In this document: positions 1 through 6,657 of the stretch, piece by piece
Layout: each line of letters starts with the position of its first letter
Numbering within the stretch: position 1 is the first letter of the stretch
NCBI GenBank assembly: GCA_964508085.1
Contig: CAZDTI010000335.1
Span: 1 to 9,603, forward strand
Length of the DNA stretch: 9,603 nucleotides
Origin: CALGLS01 sp964508085
GTDB lineage: Bacteria > Bacteroidota > Bacteroidia > Chitinophagales > Saprospiraceae
Direction: 5' to 3'
The notes under the pieces: model-generated
The model's input: the letters and a program-made list of their open reading frames with translations, nothing else
Told to the model about the DNA's origin: nothing
Databases searched by the model: none
Made by a program: the position numbers and the translations under genes

Positions 1-15
1 AAAACTTTACAAGCT

Positions 16-636
16 ATGAAAAAGAATTTTTTATTTATCCTGTTTTTATTTCCATTCAATTTGATCTGTAGTCAATCCATCGAAGTGGTTGTTACCGATA
101 CCGTTATGTGTAAAGTGGAAAGTTATAAATATTTATTGTCTATGATTTTTCGAAAAGACTTAGATAAAAGAGCATTTCAGAAAGAGCTAATATCAAATAA
201 TCATTCGTTTGAAAAAACCTATGAAGAAGAGGTTATAGAGGAAATAAGAAGGTTTTTCAAAGTAGAGTATACCATAGTTTTTAAGACGGATAAGGAGCGA
301 TTTGATTTCGAACTAAGTTTGAATTTGGGAAAAAGAAATTTTGTCATGACCTTAATGGACATGGAAATATTTTATGAAGAGCAAGATAAACGAAGACTCA
401 TTAAAAAGTTAATAACAAGAGGAGAGGAAAAGGCAAGATTAATAGCCTCCGTATTGGGGAAGAAGCTAAATGAGATTATAAATATTAAAGATGCCTTAAA
501 TTTTCAGGGACAAGAAGAAAGGCCTGAAGATATAGCAAGAGGTAATTATAATGTTAGAGACATGGTTGAATCCAATAGTAAAGATGAAGGAGCAAAAATG
601 AAAACACTGATCATTACATTTGAAACGGAAAAATAG
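16..636 (+). CDS. Small exported protein, possible divergent SIMPL (DUF541) domain
   Basis: This 206-residue protein starts with a signal peptide: two lysines, a hydrophobic stretch at residues 5-18, then C-S-Q-S near residue 20, so it is probably released to the periplasm or cell surface. The cysteine is not in a good lipobox, so I do not call it a lipoprotein. The mature part opens with a strand-like stretch (IEVVVTDTVMCKVE). Near residues 138-160 is an amphipathic segment of the form A-R-x-x-A-x-x-L-G-K-K-L-x-x-I, and the protein ends in a hydrophobic strand (TLIITFE). That order resembles the SIMPL/DUF541 fold, but identity is too low to be sure. The middle is rich in Lys and Glu, with no catalytic motif that I recognise. 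The ATG at 16 is chosen because the signal peptide begins there; the 15 bases before it contain no stop, so a longer form cannot be excluded. A promoter lies between it and the next gene, which suggests separate transcription. Confidence 0.85.
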   Translation: MKKNFLFILFLFPFNLICSQSIEVVVTDTVMCKVESYKYLLSMIFRKDLDKRAFQKELISNNHSFEKTYEEEVIEEIRRFFKVEYTIVFKTDKERFDFELSLNLGKRNFVMTLMDMEIFYEEQDKRRLIKKLITRGEEKARLIASVLGKKLNEIINIKDALNFQGQEERPEDIARGNYNVRDMVESNSKDEGAKMKTLIITFETEK

Positions 637-674
637 AATTAACTCAAAATACTCGGAAAGCAATAATGGTTTTT

Positions 675-682
675 TATCTTTG
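675..682 (+). promoter_or_regulatory. Bacteroidota -7 promoter element for the LRR gene
   Basis: TATCTTTG matches the Bacteroidota sigma consensus TAnnTTTG at every fixed position. It lies 38 bases upstream of the LRR gene start, placing transcription start near 688-690 and giving a leader of about 25 bases. No TTG is visible at the expected -33 position, so only half of the promoter is supported. Confidence 0.55.
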
Positions 683-698
683 AGGTAATTATTTTACC

Positions 699-716
699 AT
701 GAAAAAACAGCTATGA
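699..716 (+). other. Possible five-codon leader ORF overlapping the LRR gene start
   Basis: ATG-AAA-AAA-CAG-CTA-TGA encodes MKKQL. Its stop codon overlaps the ATG at 713 in an ATGA arrangement, in a different frame from the main gene. It begins about 10 bases after the predicted transcription start. It could couple translation to the LRR gene or be chance. Nothing shows that it is translated. Confidence 0.25.
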
Positions 717-3700
717 AACAGTCTCCGACGTCTTTTAAATGTCTTATCTTGTTTTTCTTTTTAACAATTGTCAGCTTTCAAAAAGGAATGGGGCAGTGCT
801 CTTTTTCTGATCCGCAGAAGCAATTGGAGTATGATGCTTTGATTGCTTTTTATAATGCGAATCCGGGGAATACTTTGAATAACTTGAATAACGGTTGGCT
901 GAGTTTGTTAGATGGAAGTAATTGTAATGTTTGCGACTTGGTAGGGATCACTTGTGCTGCTGCTGGCTATATTACAAAAATTACTTTTTTTTCGAACCGT
1001 CAAATAAGTGTATTGCCTTCAGAAATTGGAAATTTAACTAATTTAGTTGAACTCACAATCAGTAGTAATCAAATCAATTCAATCCCCGTTGAAATTGGAA
1101 ATTTAACTAACTTAGTGAAACTTAATCTTCTTTCTAATCAATTGACTTCTCTACCGATAGAGATTGGAAATTTATCAAGTTTGACAAATCTGCAAGTTCC
1201 TTCCAATCAACTGACTTCCTTACCTCCGGAGATTGGAAATTTAACGAACCTAACAAATCTAAACGTTGGATTCAATCAACTGAGCGATCTACCCGCAGAA
1301 ATTGGAAATCTATCTGGCCTTGTAACACTACGTGCTTATAACAATCAATTAACAGCTCTTCCTTCTGGCTTAGGGTTTTTACAAAACTTAAGTCAGCTAT
1401 ATCTTTATAACAATCAATTTTCATCTCTTCCTCCAGAAATTGGAAATTTAACAAGTCTAACCCTCCTAGATGCAAAGTCGAATTTTCTGACCGAACTTCC
1501 TTCTGAAATCGAAAATTTAGTGAATCTAACGACTCTTGCTATTTCAAACAATAGTTTTACAAGCCTTGATTCTGAGTTGTGGAACTTAAATTCGCTAAAT
1601 AGTTTTTCCGCAGCTGATAATCAATTGACAACCCTTCCCACAGCAATAGAAAATCTAATGAACCTTACCATCTTGTTTATTCCGGGAAACCAAATCACTA
1701 CTCTTCCTGACGAAATTGGAAACCTAACGAATCTTAGTTACGTGTCTTTCAAAGACAATCAAATCAATTGTCTATCTGCCGAATTAGGGAACCTTTGCGA
1801 TGTAAATATTCCAGACGGATTTAACGGCAATCCCATTAACGATCTAATCACTCTAGACGAATTTTGTGCTAACCCTCAGGACATTTGTGTCGGTGACAAT
1901 CCATGCTTGTTCACGTTCACGGATTCCCAAAAGCAGTTAGAATATGAAGCTTTGGTCGCTTTTTATAATACAAATCCGGGGAATACTTTGGAGAGTGAAT
2001 GGGAAGATTTGGCAGCGGGGACTATTTGTGATGTGTGTGTATTGCCAGGTGTTACTTGTACCAATGGATATATAACAAATTTAAGTTTGACCGAGAAACA
2101 GTTAAGCACCGTACCGGCAGAAATTGGAAATTTGAATCTAACTGGCCTATACCTTTCTAAAAACCAGCTTAGTTCAATTCCCCCAGAAATCTGGAATTTA
2201 ACGACTTTAAATGTATTATATGTCGACAGGAATCAGATAAGTTCAATCCCTCCAGAAATCGGAAACTTAAGTTCTCTTCAAGCATTATCATTCAGTGACA
2301 ATCAAATTTCTACGATTCCTCCAGAAATTGGTAACTTAGTTTCTTTAATCGATTTAAGTTTTACTTTTAATCAAGTCAATGTTCTTCCTCCGGAAATTGG
2401 GAATTTAGCATCCTTGAGGGTGTTGGATTTATGGGAGAATCAACTTAGTATTTTACCTCCCGAAATTGGAAATCTAATGAGCTTAAAGGAATTAATTCTT
2501 CCCGCTAACCAATTAAATTCTTTACCCTCTGAAATTGGTAACTTAAGTATTTTGACAACGCTTATTTTGCAAGATAATCAATTAACCGAAATCCCAATAA
2601 CCATAGGTAACCTGAATGATCTGCGACATTTAAATGTTATTGAAAATCAGTTGACTTCACTACCTGTTGAGATTGGAAATCTAACGAGTCTTTTTATTGC
2701 TTCCTTCAAAGACAATCAGATCAGTTGTCTATCTGCTGAATTAGGGAATCTTTGCGATGTAAATAATTCAGATGTATTTGACAGCAATCCCATTAATGAT
2801 CTAATCACTTTAGACGAATTTTGTGCTAATCCTCAGGACATTTGTATAGATGAAGACGGAGATGGTTTTGCCTTCAACGAAGATTGCGAGGATAATAACC
2901 CAACAATTCCAACCACCGCTGGAACGCCTTGCGATGACAATAATGACAATACCTCAAACGACATGATCCAAGCCGACGGCTGCACCTGCGAAGGTGCCCC
3001 TTCTGATTGCAGTATCATCAATATCAACAGCAGTGGAGATCAACTAATCGTAAGCGGTCTCTCTGGAAGTCTAGTGACCAAAGTACAAATCCTAAACAGC
3101 ACCTGGACCCCGATCTTCGACTGCTTCGGCAACTGCTCCGAAACAGAATCGGTAACAGTCACCAATGGTGATTACTTTGTTAGAGCTGGCTTGTATGACA
3201 GCAGTTGGACTTTGATCTGTGAAGTAGAAGAATGGATTGAAGTGGATAATACTTCTTCTCCTTGTATGGATTTTGGCGGAGATAATGACAATGATGGTGT
3301 TTGTGCAAACGACGATTGTGACGATAATAATCCAACTGTTCCTGCAGCAGTAGGTAGTACTTGTGATGATGGAAATTCGGAAACGGAAAACGATGTGATT
3401 CAAGCGGATGGCTGTACTTGTGAAGGTATTGTTATAGGTAGTCCTGATTGTGGGAGTATCAACATAGCTGTAGCTAATAATTTGCTAACGGTCAGTGGAC
3501 TAGATGGCGCTCCGGTTTCTAAATTATATGTTTTTGATGTAAATTGGAATACGGTTTTTAGTTGCTTTGGCGATTGTGAAGAAACGGAAACGCTACAGTT
3601 GGCCAATGGTTTTTATCGAGTCAGGTCTAGTTTGTATGGAGCGGATTGGCAACAGATCTGCGCCTTGGAGGAAGACATAACGATTGTTGGAGATCAACCT

Positions 3701-4390
3701 TGTAATGATCAGGGAGGGGATAGTGATGGAGACGGTATTTGTGACGACCTCGACAATTGTCCGGATCAATATAATCCGTTACAAACGGATCAAAACAGCA
3801 ATGGTATTGGTGACGATTGTGAGACCCCAAACGATCCTTGTACGGAATTGGAAGCGGTAGCTTCAAATGGAATTGTAAGTATACTGGGTCTCGAATCTGC
3901 TGACATTGGAAAGGTTCAAATTTTCGATTCCAATTGGCAAAATGTCTACACTTGTTTTGGGGATTGCGACCCATCGCCTAGCGTCTTTGTCGATGATGGT
4001 TTGTATTATGTGCGACTCGGTATCTATGATGCTTCCTGGCAAAATATCTGTGACCAACTTTTTAATTTAACCGTTTCCGATGGATCGGGGACCGCTATGA
4101 TGAATGGTTTTGGAACGGAAGAAAATGATGCTTTTGACTTTAATTTATTCCCCAATCCAGCCAATGAATATATTCGATTGAGTATTCCTAAAAAAGAGGA
4201 AGGCCAGATTGTTGCGATTAGCGTTTACAATAGTTTAGGGATTCAGATGTATCAAAATGAAGAGGTGGTTATTTCAGCTGCCCCTGTTGTTGTAGATGTT
4301 AGTCAATATGGACCTGGGGTTTATACTTGTGTGCTTAGTAGTGAAAAGTATAAGCGGGTTAGTCGTCGCTTTGTGGTTTGTAAGCTGTAA
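713..4390 (+). CDS. Secreted multi-domain leucine-rich-repeat protein with T9SS type A sorting domain
   Basis: A 1225-residue surface or secreted protein, probably a binding or adhesion protein; no enzymatic domain is visible. Order of parts: signal peptide (about 1-27, ending GMGQ); Cys-containing LRR N-cap (29-81); 23-residue LRRs of the type L-P-x-E-I-G-N-L-x-x-L-x-x-L-x-x-x-x-N-Q (about 87-365); C-cap; a second N-cap (398-449), LRR block (about 453-690) and C-cap; an acidic MopE-like linker (711-762); four-Cys module A (766-846); a second linker (850-905); module B (913-993); a thrombospondin-type-3-like Asp-rich calcium-binding linker (997-1037); module C (1043-1124); and a C-terminal sorting domain (about 1142-1225, opening FNLFPNPANEY and ending RRFVVCKL) typical of T9SS cargo. 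LRRs mediate protein or glycan binding, and the Asp/Asn-rich linkers probably bind Ca2+. The ATG at 713 gives a good signal peptide. It is monocistronic by appearance: own promoter, convergent neighbour downstream. The ligand is unknown. Confidence 0.95.
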   Translation: MKQSPTSFKCLILFFFLTIVSFQKGMGQCSFSDPQKQLEYDALIAFYNANPGNTLNNLNNGWLSLLDGSNCNVCDLVGITCAAAGYITKITFFSNRQISVLPSEIGNLTNLVELTISSNQINSIPVEIGNLTNLVKLNLLSNQLTSLPIEIGNLSSLTNLQVPSNQLTSLPPEIGNLTNLTNLNVGFNQLSDLPAEIGNLSGLVTLRAYNNQLTALPSGLGFLQNLSQLYLYNNQFSSLPPEIGNLTSLTLLDAKSNFLTELPSEIENLVNLTTLAISNNSFTSLDSELWNLNSLNSFSAADNQLTTLPTAIENLMNLTILFIPGNQITTLPDEIGNLTNLSYVSFKDNQINCLSAELGNLCDVNIPDGFNGNPINDLITLDEFCANPQDICVGDNPCLFTFTDSQKQLEYEALVAFYNTNPGNTLESEWEDLAAGTICDVCVLPGVTCTNGYITNLSLTEKQLSTVPAEIGNLNLTGLYLSKNQLSSIPPEIWNLTTLNVLYVDRNQISSIPPEIGNLSSLQALSFSDNQISTIPPEIGNLVSLIDLSFTFNQVNVLPPEIGNLASLRVLDLWENQLSILPPEIGNLMSLKELILPANQLNSLPSEIGNLSILTTLILQDNQLTEIPITIGNLNDLRHLNVIENQLTSLPVEIGNLTSLFIASFKDNQISCLSAELGNLCDVNNSDVFDSNPINDLITLDEFCANPQDICIDEDGDGFAFNEDCEDNNPTIPTTAGTPCDDNNDNTSNDMIQADGCTCEGAPSDCSIININSSGDQLIVSGLSGSLVTKVQILNSTWTPIFDCFGNCSETESVTVTNGDYFVRAGLYDSSWTLICEVEEWIEVDNTSSPCMDFGGDNDNDGVCANDDCDDNNPTVPAAVGSTCDDGNSETENDVIQADGCTCEGIVIGSPDCGSINIAVANNLLTVSGLDGAPVSKLYVFDVNWNTVFSCFGDCEETETLQLANGFYRVRSSLYGADWQQICALEEDITIVGDQPCNDQGGDSDGDGICDDLDNCPDQYNPLQTDQNSNGIGDDCETPNDPCTELEAVASNGIVSILGLESADIGKVQIFDSNWQNVYTCFGDCDPSPSVFVDDGLYYVRLGIYDASWQNICDQLFNLTVSDGSGTAMMNGFGTEENDAFDFNLFPNPANEYIRLSIPKKEEGQIVAISVYNSLGIQMYQNEEVVISAAPVVVDVSQYGPGVYTCVLSSEKYKRVSRRFVVCKL
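797..1903 (+). repeat. LRR unit, copy 1 (N-cap, LRR array, C-cap)
   Basis: First copy of an intragenic duplication. It runs from the N-cap cysteine (residue 29) through about thirteen LRRs to the C-cap ending near DEFCANPQDIC. N-cap cysteines are residues 29, 71, 74 and 81. It carries about two more 69-base LRRs than copy 2. The 69-base period comes from 23-residue repeats and is not a CRISPR array. Confidence 0.85.
1904..2842 (+). repeat. LRR unit, copy 2 (N-cap, LRR array, C-cap)
   Basis: Second copy. The N-cap aligns with copy 1 at an offset of 1113 bases and has cysteines at residues 398, 439, 442 and 449, almost the same spacing as in copy 1. The C-cap aligns at an offset of 957 bases and is nearly identical in DNA (1748-1890 against 2705-2845). 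It has about eleven LRRs including partial end repeats. Confidence 0.85.
3008..4083 (+). repeat. Three tandem four-cysteine modules in the LRR protein
   Basis: Three copies of an ~84-residue beta-rich module occupy residues 766-846, 913-993 and 1043-1124. Each has cysteines in exactly the same spacing: 766/804/808/836, 913/951/955/983 and 1043/1081/1085/1113, that is C-x37-C-x3-C-x27-C. Shared motifs are a hydrophobic GL(x)n-K-V/L strand, x-W-x-x-V/I-x-x-C-F-G-x-C, G-x-Y-x-V-R, and L/I-Y-x-x-x-W-x-x-I-C. Two disulfides per module are likely in an exported protein. I have seen similar modules described only as parts of Bacteroidota surface proteins and cannot name a family. Confidence 0.8.
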
Positions 4391-4462
4391 GGTAAGGGTT
4401 GTTCAACAACAAATACTTTCGAAACAGAATAAAGAAGGAGACATAAAATATTGAAAATTTTA

Positions 4463-4479
4463 TTATCCCTCTTGGATAA
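4463..4479. terminator. Weak hairpin between convergent genes
   Basis: TTATCC-CTCTT-GGATAA is a six-base-pair stem with a five-base loop, midway between the ends of the converging LRR and receiver genes. Neither side has a clean T run and the stem has only two G-C pairs, so terminator function is doubtful. The rest of 4391-4508 shows nothing else that I can support. Confidence 0.22.
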
Positions 4480-4508
4480 GATGCTTTTGGATCATATTAA
4501 TATCTATT

Positions 4509-4963
4509 TTAATAACTCCTCGTGTTTGTTATCCGCTGCTCGGTATCCTGTTGAATATGCCATTTGTGATCAGGAAAATGACTAGTGAAAATATTATGAA
4601 GTTTTTCTTGGTCTAAGGGTTTAATTTCAAACAAAGCGATTTCATTAAAACCATCGGCTTTCTCTTTATCGTAAGGATTATAGGAGGTGGTGAGCATTAC
4701 GAATATCGTTTTAGTATTTTTATTGTTATTAAGCTGTCTAAATTTTGTGATGAACTCAAATCCGTTCATGGTTGGCATATTGATGTCAATAAAAACCAAT
4801 TCAGGGTAGGGTAGTGTGGTTCCATTCCTGGATAAAAGATAATCTAATGCTTTACTTGCCTCTTGCATTGATAAAACATTGTGTGCACAATTTGCCTCTT
4901 CAATAACGAGCTCGTGAAAAAAATTATCGGGTAGATGATCATCTATCAGTAAAATGTTGTTTA
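4509..4963 (-). CDS. Single-domain response regulator (Rcp1-like receiver), N-terminus lost in assembly gap
   Basis: About 150 residues of a CheY-like receiver are visible, almost the whole protein. Counting from the first complete codon: acidic pair D7-D8 in ILLIDD, phospho-acceptor D59 in FIDINMP, T91/T92 in MLTTS, and K114 in EIKPL, so all receiver landmarks are present. There is no DNA-binding output domain; about 30 hydrophilic residues follow the receiver. The visible start (x-N-N-I-L-L-I-D-D, where x is coded by NTA and could be Leu) matches the usual beginning of free-standing Bacteroidota receivers such as MKKLN-x-ILLIDD, so only a few codons are missing. It probably accepts phosphate from the kinase upstream on the same strand. 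It could instead be the C-terminal domain of a hybrid kinase; sequence across the gap would decide. Confidence 0.75.
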
Positions 4964-5063
4964 NNNNNNNNNNNNNNNNNNNNNNNNNNNNNNNNNNNNN
5001 NNNNNNNNNNNNNNNNNNNNNNNNNNNNNNNNNNNNNNNNNNNNNNNNNNNNNNNNNNNNNNN
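4964..5063. other. Assembly gap of exactly 100 N
   Basis: A run of exactly 100 N, the conventional filler for a gap of unknown length. The flanks suggest that the real gap is longer. On the minus strand the kinase stops at the G1 box of its ATPase domain, and roughly 55-60 residues normally follow. The receiver also needs its first few codons. Confidence 0.97.
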
Positions 5064-6083
5064 GGCGATACCGATGCCATTATCTTTGATTGCAAATAAC
5101 CAAAAACCTTTCTGCTCCTTCACAGATATATTGATTTGCGGAACAATACCGGTTTTAGTAAATTTAATGGCGTTGGTGATTAAGTTTTGGAATAAAAGCC
5201 TGATTTCCGTTTGATGGCCTTTGAGGGTTGGTAGATCACTAAATTGGATAGAAGCCTTTGTCTCTTTAATAATTAAGTGGATATCCTTTAGAATCATTTT
5301 GACGACTAAATTAGTATCTATCAAGGTTAGCTCATTGTGTTTTCCAAGAAGAGAATAATCCAGCAACTCTTTTATTAACAAGCTCATATTTTCACTTGCT
5401 TGACTGATATATTCTATACTTCTTTTCCCTTTTTCATCAAGCTTTGACTGATAGTTTGAATCAATATATCCAATGAAATTTTTGATGGTCCGCAAAGGTT
5501 CTTGAAGGTCGTGAGAAGCGATATATGTAAATTGCTCCAACCGCTTATTTTTTTCCTCTAATGTTAGAAGTGCTTCTTCAAGCAAGCGTTTCTTTTTTCT
5601 TAACTCAAGTAAATTAACAGTTTGCTTTGCCAGTGATTTTAATGAATTTATTTGTCGGGTACTTAAGCGCTTAGGTTCTTTTCCTATAACACATAAGGTC
5701 CCTAACGGAAACCCATTATCTGTTATTAGAGGAACTCCTGCATAGAAAATAACAAATGGTGCGCTCGTGACAAATGGATTATCATGAAAGCGATCATCTT
5801 TTCTGGCATCTTCTACAATGAAAACATCTTCCTTCTCATTGATAGCGTGAGCACAGAAAGAATATTGCTTTGGTGTTTCTGAGACGTCTAGTCCATGGTG
5901 AGATTTAAACCATTGCCTATTGGAGTCTACTAAAGAAACAAGAGAAATGTTTGTCATACATATATCCGCGGCAATACTAGTGATATTATCATAGTCTGCT
6001 TCAGAAAGTGTGTCAAGAATTTCAAATGAATTTAACTCCTCTAGGCGTTCGGCTTCATTTTTTGGTTCTATTGCTGTAAGCAT
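5064..6083 (-). CDS. GAF-domain sensor histidine kinase, C-terminus lost in assembly gap
   Basis: The 340 visible residues form a soluble sensor kinase with no signal peptide or membrane segment. The start has the typical N-A-E-R-L-x-x-L-x-x-x-x-I-L-D-T motif of GAF kinases (9-25). A GAF domain spans about 25-160, with the familiar landmarks DSNRQWFKSHHGL, SFCAHAI, DNPFV and PLGTLCVIG. A coiled-coil linker (160-182) leads to the HisKA dimerisation domain, with phospho-acceptor His191 in SHDLQEPLR. The HATPase domain shows the N box (LLFQNLITNAIKF, N300 and N304) and the G1 box D334-N-G-I-G-I, then runs into the gap, so the F and G2 boxes are missing. GAF domains of this class sense small ligands, redox state or light; the signal here is unknown. 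The likely partner is the receiver just downstream. The ATG at 6083 fits the family start. I saw no convincing promoter upstream. Confidence 0.9.
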
Positions 6084-6385
6084 ATCTCATGGTTTATTAA
6101 ATTTCCTTACGTCAGTTTCATTAAATAGTTACAATCCTTAGTGGTGTTGTAAATTCCCAATATTTAACGGAATTGTTGAGTAACTTTTAGTTCATTGACT
6201 AGAATCACAATACCTATTCAAAGCTTAAATCCTACCATTTCAAATGGAGTGGCTTTATCTATCAATGATATATTTGAAAAGCTATTGCAGTTTGAGCAGC
6301 TTTTTGCTTGTCTTTCTAACAATTAAATTACAACCTCTTTCAATAACATCGTAGAATAAAGTTTCCAATTAAAAACACAAAACAC
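6084..6385. other. Intergenic region, left part, between divergent kinase and MarR operon
   Basis: AT-rich and apparently non-coding. It must hold the minus-strand promoter for the kinase, but no CAAAnnTA (reverse -7 element) with correct spacing was found; the nearest is TAAGCTTTG read on the minus strand near 6217-6226, one base too long. A small palindrome CCATTT-C-AAATGG lies at 6235-6247. The 36-codon reading frame at 6244-6354 is treated as chance. No tRNA or riboswitch was recognised. Confidence 0.5.
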
Positions 6386-6416
6386 TTGCGTAACTAGTTA
6401 CGCTTTTATATATTTG
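6386..6416 (+). promoter_or_regulatory. Promoter of the small membrane protein-MarR-decarboxylase operon
   Basis: TTG at 6386-6388 and TATATTTG at 6409-6416 match the Bacteroidota -33 and -7 elements (TTG, TAnnTTTG), separated by 20 bases, within the known spacing range. Transcription would start near 6422-6424, leaving a leader of about 60 bases. The -33 end and spacer are covered by one palindrome and the start point by a second. Confidence 0.7.
6388..6403. promoter_or_regulatory. Palindromic operator 1
   Basis: GCGTAACTAGTTACGC is a perfect 16-base palindrome. It overlaps the last base of the -33 element and fills most of the spacer, so a bound dimer would block RNA polymerase. The MarR-family protein encoded two genes downstream is the natural candidate; that link is inferred. 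Confidence 0.65.
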
Positions 6417-6417
6417 T

Positions 6418-6429
6418 GTAACTGGTTAC
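6418..6429. promoter_or_regulatory. Palindromic operator 2
   Basis: GTAACTGGTTAC repeats the core of operator 1: over 14 bases (6417-6430 against 6389-6402) only two positions differ. It lies directly downstream of the -7 element, over the predicted transcription start. The centres of the two sites are 28 bases apart, not a whole number of helical turns. Confidence 0.6.
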
Positions 6430-6433
6430 GTAA

Positions 6434-6450
6434 AATAGAAAATTTCTATT
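6434..6450. repeat. Third palindrome in the operon leader
   Basis: AATAGAAA-A-TTTCTATT is a 17-base palindrome with perfect eight-base arms, unrelated in sequence to the two operators. It lies in the untranslated leader, 33 bases before the small protein's ATG. It may be another protein site, a weak RNA hairpin, or a chance result of AT-rich sequence. Confidence 0.4.
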
Positions 6451-6482
6451 TCTATTATATTCACTAAGCAAAAAACAATAGA

Positions 6483-6656
6483 ATGAAAACAAGCCCATTA
6501 CTAACCATAGGTCTCATTTCAGCATTGGCGGCTATTGCGGTTGTTGTTGTCTTGAAGTTTCTTGGACAGGATAATCCAACAGCTGTAGGTGGAGGAGTAG
6601 CTGGTGGAATCGCCGGAGCAATAAGCACTAACCTATTGAAAAAAAAGGAAGAATAA
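6483..6656 (+). CDS. 57-residue glycine-rich membrane protein, first gene of the MarR operon
   Basis: This short gene encodes 57 residues. A hydrophobic helix spans about 6-27 (ILE/ALA/VAL-rich, ending VVVVLKFLG). A short hinge (QDNP) follows, then a second Gly/Ala segment at about 33-51 with GGGVAGGIAGAI spacing, like a glycine zipper, and a charged tail KKKEE. It is probably an inner-membrane protein with one or two crossing helices; the second segment could also oligomerise. It is the first gene after the operator-bearing promoter and ends one base before the regulator's ATG, so the two are very likely cotranscribed and translationally linked. I do not recognise a family. Hydrophobic peptides of this size can be toxins, transporter accessory subunits or structural proteins; the sequence does not say which. 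Chance is unlikely given a clear ATG, membrane pattern and tight spacing. Confidence 0.75.
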   Translation: MKTSPLLTIGLISALAAIAVVVVLKFLGQDNPTAVGGGVAGGIAGAISTNLLKKKEE

Positions 6657-6657
6657 T

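Noticed and set aside
1000..2800. Regular ~69-base repeats as a CRISPR-like or satellite array
   Set aside because: The repeats keep a 23-codon frame with the LRR consensus and vary mainly at surface positions, so they are coding LRRs.
3092..3974. Antisense frames of 60-115 codons opposite the four-Cys modules
   Set aside because: They are shadows of a strongly coding, repetitive plus-strand gene, with no start context or family pattern.
4398..4410. GTTGTT-C-AACAAC hairpin just after the LRR gene as terminator
   Set aside because: Loop geometry leaves only four or five pairs and there is no following T run.
4954..5214. Plus-strand frame across the assembly gap
   Set aside because: It is antisense to the kinase and receiver, spans the N block and has no recognisable protein features.
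4509..6083. One continuous 524-residue hybrid kinase-receiver gene
   Set aside because: The continuity depends wholly on 100 N; the ATPase C-terminus cannot fit, and the receiver start looks independent.
6244..6354. A 36-codon frame with a hydrophobic middle in the kinase-MarR intergenic region
   Set aside because: It ends before the operon promoter, has no promoter or ribosome signal of its own, and its length is expected by chance in AT-rich DNA.
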